Below, one piece after another: positions 9,401 through 16,200 of a DNA stretch of 22,151 bases. The DNA comes from Armatimonadota bacterium. Lineage in GTDB: Bacteria; Armatimonadota; Zipacnadia; Zipacnadales; JABUFB01. Position 1 is the first letter of the stretch; every line of letters begins with the position of its first letter. The stretch lies in NCBI GenBank assembly GCA_018056145.1, contig JAGPGE010000015.1, positions 1-22,151 of the forward strand, written 5' to 3'. Both the position numbers and the translations under genes were made by a program. The notes below the pieces were generated by a model. It was not told where the DNA came from. It did no database searches and saw only the letters and a program-made list of their open reading frames with translations.

Positions 9401-9835
9401 TGCGCCGCTAAAGCCGGAAATCTGCATGGCCGATGCGTTGGTGAACTGCACGGCCTCGCTTACCACGGCGCCGAAACCCTGACAGGTGATGGGGCGCGCC
9501 GGCTCACTGACTTGAGCCACCTGTGGGAGCGCCGCCAGATCCAGGAGGTTACACGCAGGCACCAGGCACTGGGCCCGGCAGTCGCGCCGGTATTCAACGA
9601 CGGCGCCCAGAGCGGACAAATCCGTGCACGCCGCATCCTGTGGTGATCGGAAGGTCACTTCCACCTGTTGCAGGGCACTGCCGGCGGACGTGAGCGCCCG
9701 CAAAGGCCCGGCCAGGTCATCCCACCCGGCAGGCGCCGCTGATGCGAACGCCGACGTGGCGATGAGCCCCGCCAGAATGATGAGGCTGGCCACAGGGGAG
9801 CGATGAGCACTGCGTTCCTGGCCGAAACGTCTCAC
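6464..9835 (-). CDS. Subtilisin-like (S8) serine protease with inserted jelly-roll domain and FlgD-type C-terminus
   Basis: 1123 residues from the GTG at 9835, chosen because AGGAGG lies 8 nt upstream; an in-frame ATG at 9892 adds 19 residues but lacks such a site. Signal peptide 1-32 (MRRFGQERSAHRSP, hydrophobic core, SAFASA). The triad is visible: Asp153 in IAIIDIGFNG, His184 in SNHGTAMAET, oxyanion Asn264 in VQAAGN and Ser481 in FGTSFAAAHVAG. About 215 residues separate Asn and Ser, far more than in plain subtilisins; the extra part holds a DDDGDG acidic loop and a PPC/jelly-roll-like stretch (YDLVLVDGQGNV, VVAGTYNLQIRAVS). Residues about 545-650 are Ig-like, then the shared module (LHMISLPF, GLGYFL, RGWNMIGCPF, FQGYWLHV) and an FlgD-type Ig domain ending VRTFQVTR. 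The stop is TGA. It is likely an extracellular or surface protease of the operon. Confidence 0.88.
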   Translation of the reverse strand: MRRFGQERSAHRSPVASLIILAGLIATSAFASAAPAGWDDLAGPLRALTSAGSALQQVEVTFRSPQDAACTDLSALGAVVEYRRDCRAQCLVPACNLLDLAALPQVAQVSEPARPITCQGFGAVVSEAVQFTNASAMQISGFSGAPATIAIIDIGFNGIAAAEVPAGYELVSLRSDQSTTASNHGTAMAETVADMAPGANLLLVAVDTPLSIEAAADFVAGRGVEVAVSGLVVVEGPFDGTHSLSRAVNSADASGLLWVQAAGNLARRHWSGEYTDDDGDGIHEFGNKVEGITLALNGGTFDAYLSWYQTAGTKTSQDYDLVLVDGQGNVVAQSSITQNGDDHPRERLHAAVVAGTYNLQIRAVSIDESISDTFQLYIPDVDISPDNLQVAEGSLPVPAEATGAFTVGAVRGTAIDPAPYNLPAVQLDNIEPFSSQGPTVTGAMKPNMVAPDACRTSLAAVGAAPISAGGEFIAPNAFGTSFAAAHVAGALALLWSEDTTRSKIELRDAILRLAVDVPPPLPPAEPLPNSIYGEGRLNLRVGTDVAKPVCQITYPRSGETISTTEPVITAFLSDVGSGVQPTSIVLTIDGVAIDRSDIVFDAATGLLTYRVGPPSHAPLSRSSHRITLDCQDFQGNAAQQAVSSFRVSPPQVDAGLHMISLPFADLAPGTKTPSAIFGLPPDQVIVVRWVPTDATVGDKYHWWGGPAQIEDQFASFEPLDALEPPFVVADPPAGLGYFLSIPTSAILNVSGRSLADQVSYDVKLSVGSTPPRGWNMIGCPFPDAVTWGGVEFITDGVRQDLREAIDSGVTEGILFALKKAGASYYYDFPSDPLSGSVSPFQGYWLHVLKDTTLRLYNGVITGASTGAKASSQAPSVDNWVLKFGASAAGGQDPANYIGVTAAATDGYDAGADVPEPPAVSSPVRVFMARDDWGTAAGQYVKDVRGAVGTAQVWGVTVECAQADTDVTLSWPEINAQVPAGVTLVLTDLDAGRDVFMRTVSGYTYRSSSANSSRRFEITATPSTDRALTMTNVQAQQAPGGTVTLAYTVNAAADVEAEILNIAGRTISRLGSRPATAGAVQTLTWNGRNIQGSRVPPGRYMVRLTARTEDGQAASAVRTFQVTR

Positions 9836-9843
9836 CTTTGTTG

Positions 9844-9849
9844 CCTCCT
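9844..9849 (-). promoter_or_regulatory. Shine-Dalgarno AGGAGG fixing the protease start
   Basis: A perfect AGGAGG on the minus strand, 8 nt before the GTG at 9835. It supports that start over the in-frame ATG at 9892, and also leaves a standard signal peptide at the N-terminus. Confidence 0.75.
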
Positions 9850-9921
9850 TCTGGCAGTCCGACGCGCCAGTTCCGCGGAGCCTGAACGGCATTCGAGGCC
9901 TCCCGGCCGTCCTGCGTAGCG

Positions 9922-11085
9922 TCAGGCTGTCGGCCCCAGGCCGGGCACCAAACGGCCGCAGTACTGGACATAGAACTCAACGAACCGATCATAACCGGTG
10001 CGCCTAGCAAGGGAACTCCACGATCCCACGTCTGCGTATCCGCATCCCAACGCCCCGGGCAAATACACCGTTATTCCAGGCCGTCCGGCACTGACATCCG
10101 GCCCTGCAGGCCCAAGCACAGCATAGCTGATGACTGTTTGCTCCACTGCCGCCGCGAGAGCCTCTCCCCTGTCGAAGAGCAGTGTTCCCGCTTGCTGGTT
10201 ACCGACAGCTCTCGCAAGCCGCGCCAGTTCAACCATCTCCCGGCGTTCCGGCGTGGCCGAGGTGCTCGCGCGAAGCCGCAGCAGGCTCGCGGCATATGCT
10301 TCCGGGCTCCGCGCCGCTTCCGAGCAGAAGCGTTCCAGCGCGTCGGCAACGGTCTCGAAGCTCCGCGGACTCGCCCAGACCACGGACCAAGGGCGAGACC
10401 ACCTTTGTTCCCCGCCGGGCGTGAGGGAGTCCGACAGCGTCGTCGTTCGCTGCCCGGAGGCTAGCGCCATGACGGCCTCGGCGGTCTCGGGCCACGAAAG
10501 CCCAGGACTCGGGATCTCGCCGGGGGCGACGAGCATAAAGTCGGCCACCTTGCGCAGGGCGTACAATGCGTCGGCCGAAGCGCCAAAGCAAGTCTCAAGG
10601 ACCACGACCGTCGTCGCGTCTTGTTCGCTGCCGAGATGCCTGCCAAGGCATTCAGCCAACTGGTCCGGTGTCAGCCCTGGGTCACCATCGCCGTGGAGCA
10701 GCCGTGGCGGCCCGGCTCCGCGGCCTGCTGCTGCTGGAACACCATGTCCCAGCAGGCAGATCACGCGGTTGCACCCTTGCGTTCGCGGGCCAACCCATTC
10801 GAGAAACTCAGACAGGGCTTGCTCGGACGGGCGAGATGACTGCAACGCGGCATTCGGGCGCCGCGTCACATGGCCGTTCTCCCGCGACCACACCAGGCCG
10901 CGCGGGCCACTCACGGCCACGTGGGCCTGTCCAGGTCCGGGCAGACGCAACATGCCCGCAGCGTGCTCCGCGGCGTCCGCACTCAGGTCCCCTCGTCCAT
11001 CCAGGTACCCAACCAGGGCCCAATCCCGAGCGCAAGCCGGGTGGCATGCCGCTAACGCCATCAAGGAAAGGAGCGCGTACGACAT
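9922..11085 (-). CDS. Clostripain-like (family C11, clan CD) cysteine peptidase, exported, possible lipoprotein
   Basis: 387 residues. The first strand after the signal (RDWALVGYLDGRGDLS) matches the usual C11 opening W-x-x-x-x-Y-x-x-x-D-x-D-L. The catalytic dyad is visible as His114 in VICLLGHGVP and Cys166 in TVVVLETCFGAS, followed by ADALYALRKVADFMLVAPGEIPSPGLSW, here split as ADALYALRKVADF and MLVAPGE, IPSPGLSW. The N-terminus MSYALLSLMALAAC contains a lipobox-like LAAC (Cys14), but has no basic n-region; cleavage after PACA is the alternative. The start is firm: GAGGG lies 6 nt upstream and an in-frame TGA overlaps it. The gene begins 16 bp after the CsgG/FlgT-like gene, so the two are probably co-translated. 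Clan CD also contains gingipains and PorU, the maturation peptidase of type IX secretion; a processing role for neighbouring exported proteins is inference. Confidence 0.8.
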   Translation of the reverse strand: MSYALLSLMALAACHPACARDWALVGYLDGRGDLSADAAEHAAGMLRLPGPGQAHVAVSGPRGLVWSRENGHVTRRPNAALQSSRPSEQALSEFLEWVGPRTQGCNRVICLLGHGVPAAAGRGAGPPRLLHGDGDPGLTPDQLAECLGRHLGSEQDATTVVVLETCFGASADALYALRKVADFMLVAPGEIPSPGLSWPETAEAVMALASGQRTTTLSDSLTPGGEQRWSRPWSVVWASPRSFETVADALERFCSEAARSPEAYAASLLRLRASTSATPERREMVELARLARAVGNQQAGTLLFDRGEALAAAVEQTVISYAVLGPAGPDVSAGRPGITVYLPGALGCGYADVGSWSSLARRTGYDRFVEFYVQYCGRLVPGLGPTA

Positions 11086-11101
11086 TGACGGCCCTCACAT
11101 G

Positions 11102-13012
11102 CTACTTCGGGCGAGTCGGCATTTCGCCGAAGATCCCGCCGCGGTCGGTGGGACGCGGCTTGCCACCGTCAACGGAACTCGACGGCCCGGACGGCGGCAG
11201 GACCGCGGTCCTGAACCGGAAGGGCTCGCTCAGGAGCCAGCCCTTGAACCCATTGCTCCGGACCTGGGCGGCAGTCTCCCCACTGCGGCGAGCAGCCACG
11301 AACCAGTAGTACTCCGTGGCGCCCTGCAGGTCCATGTTCAGCACCCAGTTCATCGTCGTGGTCGAACCGGTGGAGTTGAGAACCGGGCTCTCCTTCACCG
11401 CGGTGCCAGTGGCCTGCGGGTTAGTAAAGATCAGGACCTTATACTGGTCGGCCCCGACCGACGGGGTCCACCGGAACGTAGTCCGACCGTTGCGCGGGTC
11501 CACGGTCTGATTGCCGTTCGAAGGCGTCTCCAACTGAGGCGGGTAGAAGAAGGTGATGGGGCCGGCCGGGTTGCTTGCGTCCCCCAGCGACTGGGGCGGG
11601 TCAATCTCGAAATCGACGTCCTCCAACTCGTCCTCAGTTTGCGTCGTGTCGGCGATCGGGATCTCCACGAATCCGGGGTCAACGATACGTCGCAACTTGT
11701 AGAAGTAGGTCTGGCCCGCAGTCAAGGGGAGGTGGTTATAGGTGATGGTGACGTCCCCATCCTCCTCATCGCCCGCCCGGTCAAAGTACTGGAAGGTCAA
11801 CTCGAACTCAAGACCGGCTTGGAAGCCAGGGTCATCCTCGAAATTGGACAGCTTCGGCCCGGGCACAGCGGCAACCAGGAAGTTCCGGTTATCAACCAGG
11901 GGCGGAAATCCGGCCCAACTGCCCCTGTAGACGAGCCACGCGTGGGTCTTCGCCGATCCGGGGAAGGTTCCGGCGTCAGCCTCGACACGGATGCGAGGCT
12001 CAGCGCCCGGCGCTGACTGGCTCAGGAATGCTCTGACGCCGGGGGCGCTCTGGTTGTCATCGCCAGTGGCAACAGCATAGATCCCCAGGCCAAGGCCAAG
12101 AGCGATCAGTACGCGGCTCATCTGCTTTGTCTTGGCCTGCCGAGCCTGCACCGCCACGCGCTCGGATGGACGGTACATCACGTACACCTTGTCCGCCGTG
12201 CGCGGCAGGCTGCCGCTCACACTGCGGCACACACAATCGTTGACTTCCAGCCGGCTGACTTCAATCACGCCGATCTTCTGGAGCACGACCTTCTCTATGC
12301 CGGCATTCCACACGCCGCGGACTACCAGCAGCTGCATCCCGACCTCGATGCCGTCGCGGGCGCCGAGATTCACAATGATGGCGCCGGAGTTGTCAACCAT
12401 ATCCACGTTGCCGCGCGGTGTGCGCGTCGTCTGGATCTTGCGGACGCACTCCTCCGCGGCCGAGCGCAGAGCCTCGTTCATAGCGCTGGCTTCGTCGCCC
12501 GTCCAGCCAGGGATCGGACGCGTGGTATAGTCGGCGGTCGCACCCTCCAGGAACTCCTGGGTCGCGATGTCCAGGAGAGTGAGGGTCAGGCGGACACGAC
12601 ATTGCCCGTTCTTCTGGATCGCCAGTGCGTCTACCGATCCGGACGCCACTTTCTCCACGCGGAGTCGTTCCCCGAGACGGACCATCTGCTCGGTGGATAC
12701 CGAATGACGCCCGGTCTCCGACCGCATGATGCCGAGGGCCTCCATCTCGCGCCGAGTGTCTGCGCGCGTGGTGACCACGTACTCCTGGGAGTCGTCGAGC
12801 GCCAGAGCCGCAGCGTCAGTGGCCTTATCGGAGATCAGCAGACTGGGGTTTCCGGAGCGGTTCGCGAAGGGCACGACCGCCACGGAAATCGCCTGGCTGA
12901 TCTTCTGGGCATGCGCTGCAGGAGTGTCAGTCAACCCGAGGGCCAGCACCAGCAGTAGGGTGAGGACAGGAGCTACGGGGCCGGTTACGATGCAATGGTG
13001 CAATCGCCTCAT
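11102..13012 (-). CDS. Exported CsgG/FlgT-like protein with membrane helix and FN3-type domain
   Basis: 636 residues from the ATG at 13012, which has GGGAGGG about 11 nt upstream and directly precedes a normal signal peptide (1-35, cleavage near AAHA-QK). The frame is open back to 13180, but that extension runs through the promoter at 13068-13097. Residues about 41-166 form a CsgG-type domain (ISVAVVPFANRSG, then RLRVEKVASGSVDAL and CRVRLTLTLLDIATQEFL). Residues about 200-281 resemble the FlgT C-terminal domain (GNVDMVDNSGAIIVNLGARD, IEVGMQLLVVRG). One hydrophobic helix (about 300-315, VLIALGLGLGIYAVA) is followed by TGDDN, then beta-rich sequence including an FN3-like domain (TTFRWTPSVGADQYKVLIFT, TEYYWFVAARRSG) and a Pro-rich tail. 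The stop is TAG. First gene of the six-gene run. Confidence 0.78.
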   Translation of the reverse strand: MRRLHHCIVTGPVAPVLTLLLVLALGLTDTPAAHAQKISQAISVAVVPFANRSGNPSLLISDKATDAAALALDDSQEYVVTTRADTRREMEALGIMRSETGRHSVSTEQMVRLGERLRVEKVASGSVDALAIQKNGQCRVRLTLTLLDIATQEFLEGATADYTTRPIPGWTGDEASAMNEALRSAAEECVRKIQTTRTPRGNVDMVDNSGAIIVNLGARDGIEVGMQLLVVRGVWNAGIEKVVLQKIGVIEVSRLEVNDCVCRSVSGSLPRTADKVYVMYRPSERVAVQARQAKTKQMSRVLIALGLGLGIYAVATGDDNQSAPGVRAFLSQSAPGAEPRIRVEADAGTFPGSAKTHAWLVYRGSWAGFPPLVDNRNFLVAAVPGPKLSNFEDDPGFQAGLEFELTFQYFDRAGDEEDGDVTITYNHLPLTAGQTYFYKLRRIVDPGFVEIPIADTTQTEDELEDVDFEIDPPQSLGDASNPAGPITFFYPPQLETPSNGNQTVDPRNGRTTFRWTPSVGADQYKVLIFTNPQATGTAVKESPVLNSTGSTTTMNWVLNMDLQGATEYYWFVAARRSGETAAQVRSNGFKGWLLSEPFRFRTAVLPPSGPSSSVDGGKPRPTDRGGIFGEMPTRPK

Positions 13013-13067
13013 GACGGTCGGTTCCCTCCCAGGCGTGTTCCGCTTATAGCCGGGGCAACGGCCCCGC

Positions 13068-13097
13068 AGTATAGCACACAAGTTTTCGCTTTGTAAA
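13068..13097 (-). promoter_or_regulatory. Sigma70-type promoter for the six-gene run
   Basis: On the minus strand: -35 TTTACA (13097-13092), an 18-nt spacer and -10 TATACT (13073-13068), with TGTGC directly before the -10, giving an extended -10. Transcription would start near 13061, about 49 nt before the ATG at 13012. A perfect 6-bp hairpin (CGGGGC/GCCCCG with a 4-nt loop, 13051-13066) would sit at the very 5' end of the message and may stabilise it. Confidence 0.72.
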
Positions 13098-13106
13098 CTC
13101 TGCTCA

Positions 13107-13134
13107 GGGGGCGCCGGAACGCTCCAACGCCCCC
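13107..13134 (-). terminator. GC-rich hairpin between the giant protein gene and the next promoter
   Basis: A 7-bp stem (GGGGGCG/CGCCCCC) with an inner 3-bp stem, 85 bases after the TAG at 13219 and just upstream of the promoter. There is no U-tract after it on the minus strand, so it is only a possible terminator. The position, between the end of one unit and the promoter of the next, is the main support. Confidence 0.4.
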
Positions 13135-13218
13135 GGTGAAAGCCCTTGCCGCCGGCCAATCGCGCGCTTGACAGCCACAAGCCACAGGCAGCGGCCCGCG
13201 CGCGGCCGCGCTCTCAGG

Positions 13219-16200
13219 CTACCGCACTACGCTGAACGCCTGGACCGCGTTGGCCTGACGCCCGTCGTCAGTGCGGGCCGTGATACGGACCAGGTAACGC
13301 CCTCGCGGGACGCGGGTGCCGGCGTCGCTCATTCCGGTCCATAGCGCCGTATTCGCGCCCGCTGCCTGGCTTGCGCCCGCCAGGACACGCTTCACCAGCC
13401 GGCCGGCAACGTTCAGGATCTCGACATCCACGTCGGCCGCGCTCGAGAGTGTATACGCGATCTGGCTATGGCCGCCGCGGGTCTGCTGAGCCGAGACGCC
13501 GCTGACAGTCAGCGGGGCCCCGGTTGCCGGGCTCACCGTGATCTCGAACTCGCGCGGCTGGTCGCCGGCCACGAAAGTGTAGCTGGGCGCGGTCCGCATG
13601 TACACGCTCTTGCCCGTGGCGAGGTCCGTCAATACGGGGCGGACCTCCGCAGGCGCCACACTCAAGTCCGGCCAGCGGAGCGTCACGCTGGAACCCGTCT
13701 GGCTGGTCGCGACCTTCATGCTCCAGCATGTGTCTTCGGCCTGCGCGGACCGAACGTCCACTGCGTAGGCGCCTCCAGTGGCACTGGTGAAGCTCGTGTA
13801 GACGTACGGGCCCAGATCAGCGGCGGGCGGTTTGCTCATGTCGAGCCCCGCATCATGCCCGGCGGAAGCCGTTGCCGCCTGCCCGAAAAGCGCGGACCGG
13901 TCCTGCAGGCCATCCACGGAAGTTTCGATGGACGCCAGCCAGCCGTCTTCGGGCTGACGAATGGCGGCCTTGGTCGCCGCGGTGTCCGCCGACAGCGCGC
14001 CGGCAGATTCGCTGACGATCAGCGTGACCGGCTTGTTGACCTTGATCCACGCCCCCACCCACGGGTTAAGAATGGCCGTGGTCTGGTAGCCGCCGAGCAC
14101 GTAGGCGAACATGCCACCGTCCACTGTCCCCTCGGTCAGGGCGGCCTGCATGGTGACGGTCACCCCGGCCTGGTCGCGCACCATCACGGTGTACAGGTCG
14201 ATCAGTCTCGTCGACGGGTCACCGATGATATTCCAGCCCGTCTCCAGCGGAATCTCTGTCGGGTCCGGCGCAGGAGTGCCGGGCGTGGTGATATCCGTCG
14301 CGCTGTCCAGGCGCAGCCAGTAGCCCGTGCCCAGGCGGAACTGGTCCGCTGGGGCGAGCGGGTAGACCCGGTAGCGCTGTCTTGAGGCCTCCCAGGCCGC
14401 GAACTTCAGGTCGGCAGGAGCCACATTGAGGAGGGTCGCTGCGTCAATGCCCTCATAGTCGTAAGGAGCACTGACCATCTGCAGGCCCCGCGGGAAGACG
14501 TAGAGGCTGTTGAGGGTAAAGTTGACGTTCGGAACGAGCACGCCACTGGCGACGGTGACCGTGCGCTCAGCGGGGCTTGCGGTGAAGCCAACCGGCGACG
14601 GCCTGACCACGACTTCGCCAGTCGGGACATCCGTGTCGAAAATGTAGTTGTACTCCGGATCGTCTCCCGCCGGGTCCACGAACGCGGCCAGCGTGCGGGT
14701 AGTGGCGACAACCACATCGTTCACCAGCAGGCTGACGAGAATGTTCCCCACGGGGGCGCCACTGGTGGCCGAGACGATCTTCCCTGACAGCGCGCGCGCG
14801 CCCGCTTCCGCGGTCAGACGTACGGTGACCTTGGATGTGGTGATGGACTGGACCAACGCGGGTTCGCCATCCGCCTGTCCGTAGCCGGCAGCGGCCACGC
14901 GCAGCAGGTAGTTCCCCGGCTGCAGGCTGAAGGCGGCCAGCCCGGCGGCGTCGGTGGTGCCGGTCTGCACCCGCACGCCGGCCTGGGTGCGCACCTGAAC
15001 GCTGGCGTTGGCAATGGGTGTGTCGTCCGCGTCGTCAACCACGGTTACCTCGAGGGTACCGTCAGCCGCAGGCAGTTTGAAGTCCTGTGTGGTGGTGTTC
15101 CCTGCGGTGATCAGGATCTCGGCCCAGTCGTCCCCGTAGCCGATCCCTGTCCCGTCCGCGCGGATATAGTACCGGCCAGGCGGAAGATCCTCGATCTTGT
15201 AGGTTCCGTCCACGCCGGTCTTGATCGTCTTGACCTTGCCGTCTATGGTCACCGGCTGCAGGGCATCCCAATCCGGCTCGTCGCCGTTCGTCTGCGAGGT
15301 TCCGGCCGTGCCGTTCTCTTCGTCCTCTTCATCGACCGGAATCCCATAGACGGTCACATCCACGAGAGCCAGGGTCTCGTTGTTGGCCTCAGAGGTCACC
15401 GTACCGGTCACGACCCCGGGCCGGGCTCGCGTGATTGCGAAGTCGACGATGAACGGCTCCCAGCCCCCGTGGATCACATAGCCGTCATAGTGGTCGATGT
15501 CGTAGCCCGGACGGGTGGCTTCCATGCTGTAGAAGCCCGGAGGAATGCCCGAGATCACCCACGTGCCGTCGTCCTGGCAGCGCACCGCGTACTCCGGCGC
15601 GGTGGTGCGGTCGCCGGGGTTGTGGTTGCCCCGCCACAACAGCACAATGGGATTCGGGTCGGTAATCGGCTTGCTTCCGGCCACGTCCACGACCTTCCCC
15701 TGGAAGCTGCCAGTGCGCATCCAGCAGAAGGCATTGTGGAACAGAGTCGCCCTGTGGTTTCTGCAATGCGCAGGCAGACTGGACGGGGTGTGGTAGCCGC
15801 GGTGGATGGACTCAAAGCCAAAGGACAGGAAGACAAGCCTGCCGCCGCTCGGGTCCTCGTATCTCAGGCCGGCCGTCGGCCCCTCCGCGCCACCGTAGCC
15901 ATAGAGCTTCACCGCGTCCGGGCCCGCCTGGATCACGTCTGGCCGCCAGGAATATGGATGAGCATCATGGGATGTGGGCGTCTGGTCGCCCCAGTTGGAG
16001 GGAGTGGTCAGGCTGTCGGGCATGTCATCTGAATCATAGACCGCGGGCTGGGCCAGAGCGTGGTAGTGTGACCACGGTCCGGCCGATGTGCCGGCCCACG
16101 GGTCGAAGGTTACCGGGTCACTGCTGCTGCCGACAATCGACCAGTCGAGGTCAACGCGCTGGGATCGGCTGCGGTTGGCGCCCACCGGGGTGTAGTACAT

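Noticed and set aside
9836..9892. 19-residue N-terminal extension of the S8 protease from an ATG
   Set aside because: The GTG at 9835 has a perfect AGGAGG 8 nt upstream and gives a standard signal peptide; the upstream ATG has neither.
10130..12016. Plus-strand frame of 628 codons
   Set aside because: It overlaps two well-supported minus-strand genes (C11 peptidase and CsgG/FlgT-like protein), has no domain, and its Ser/Arg/Pro-rich composition is typical of an antisense shadow.
13013..13180. 56-residue N-terminal extension of the CsgG/FlgT-like protein
   Set aside because: The extension spans the promoter, and the ATG at 13012 has a Shine-Dalgarno and begins a normal signal peptide.
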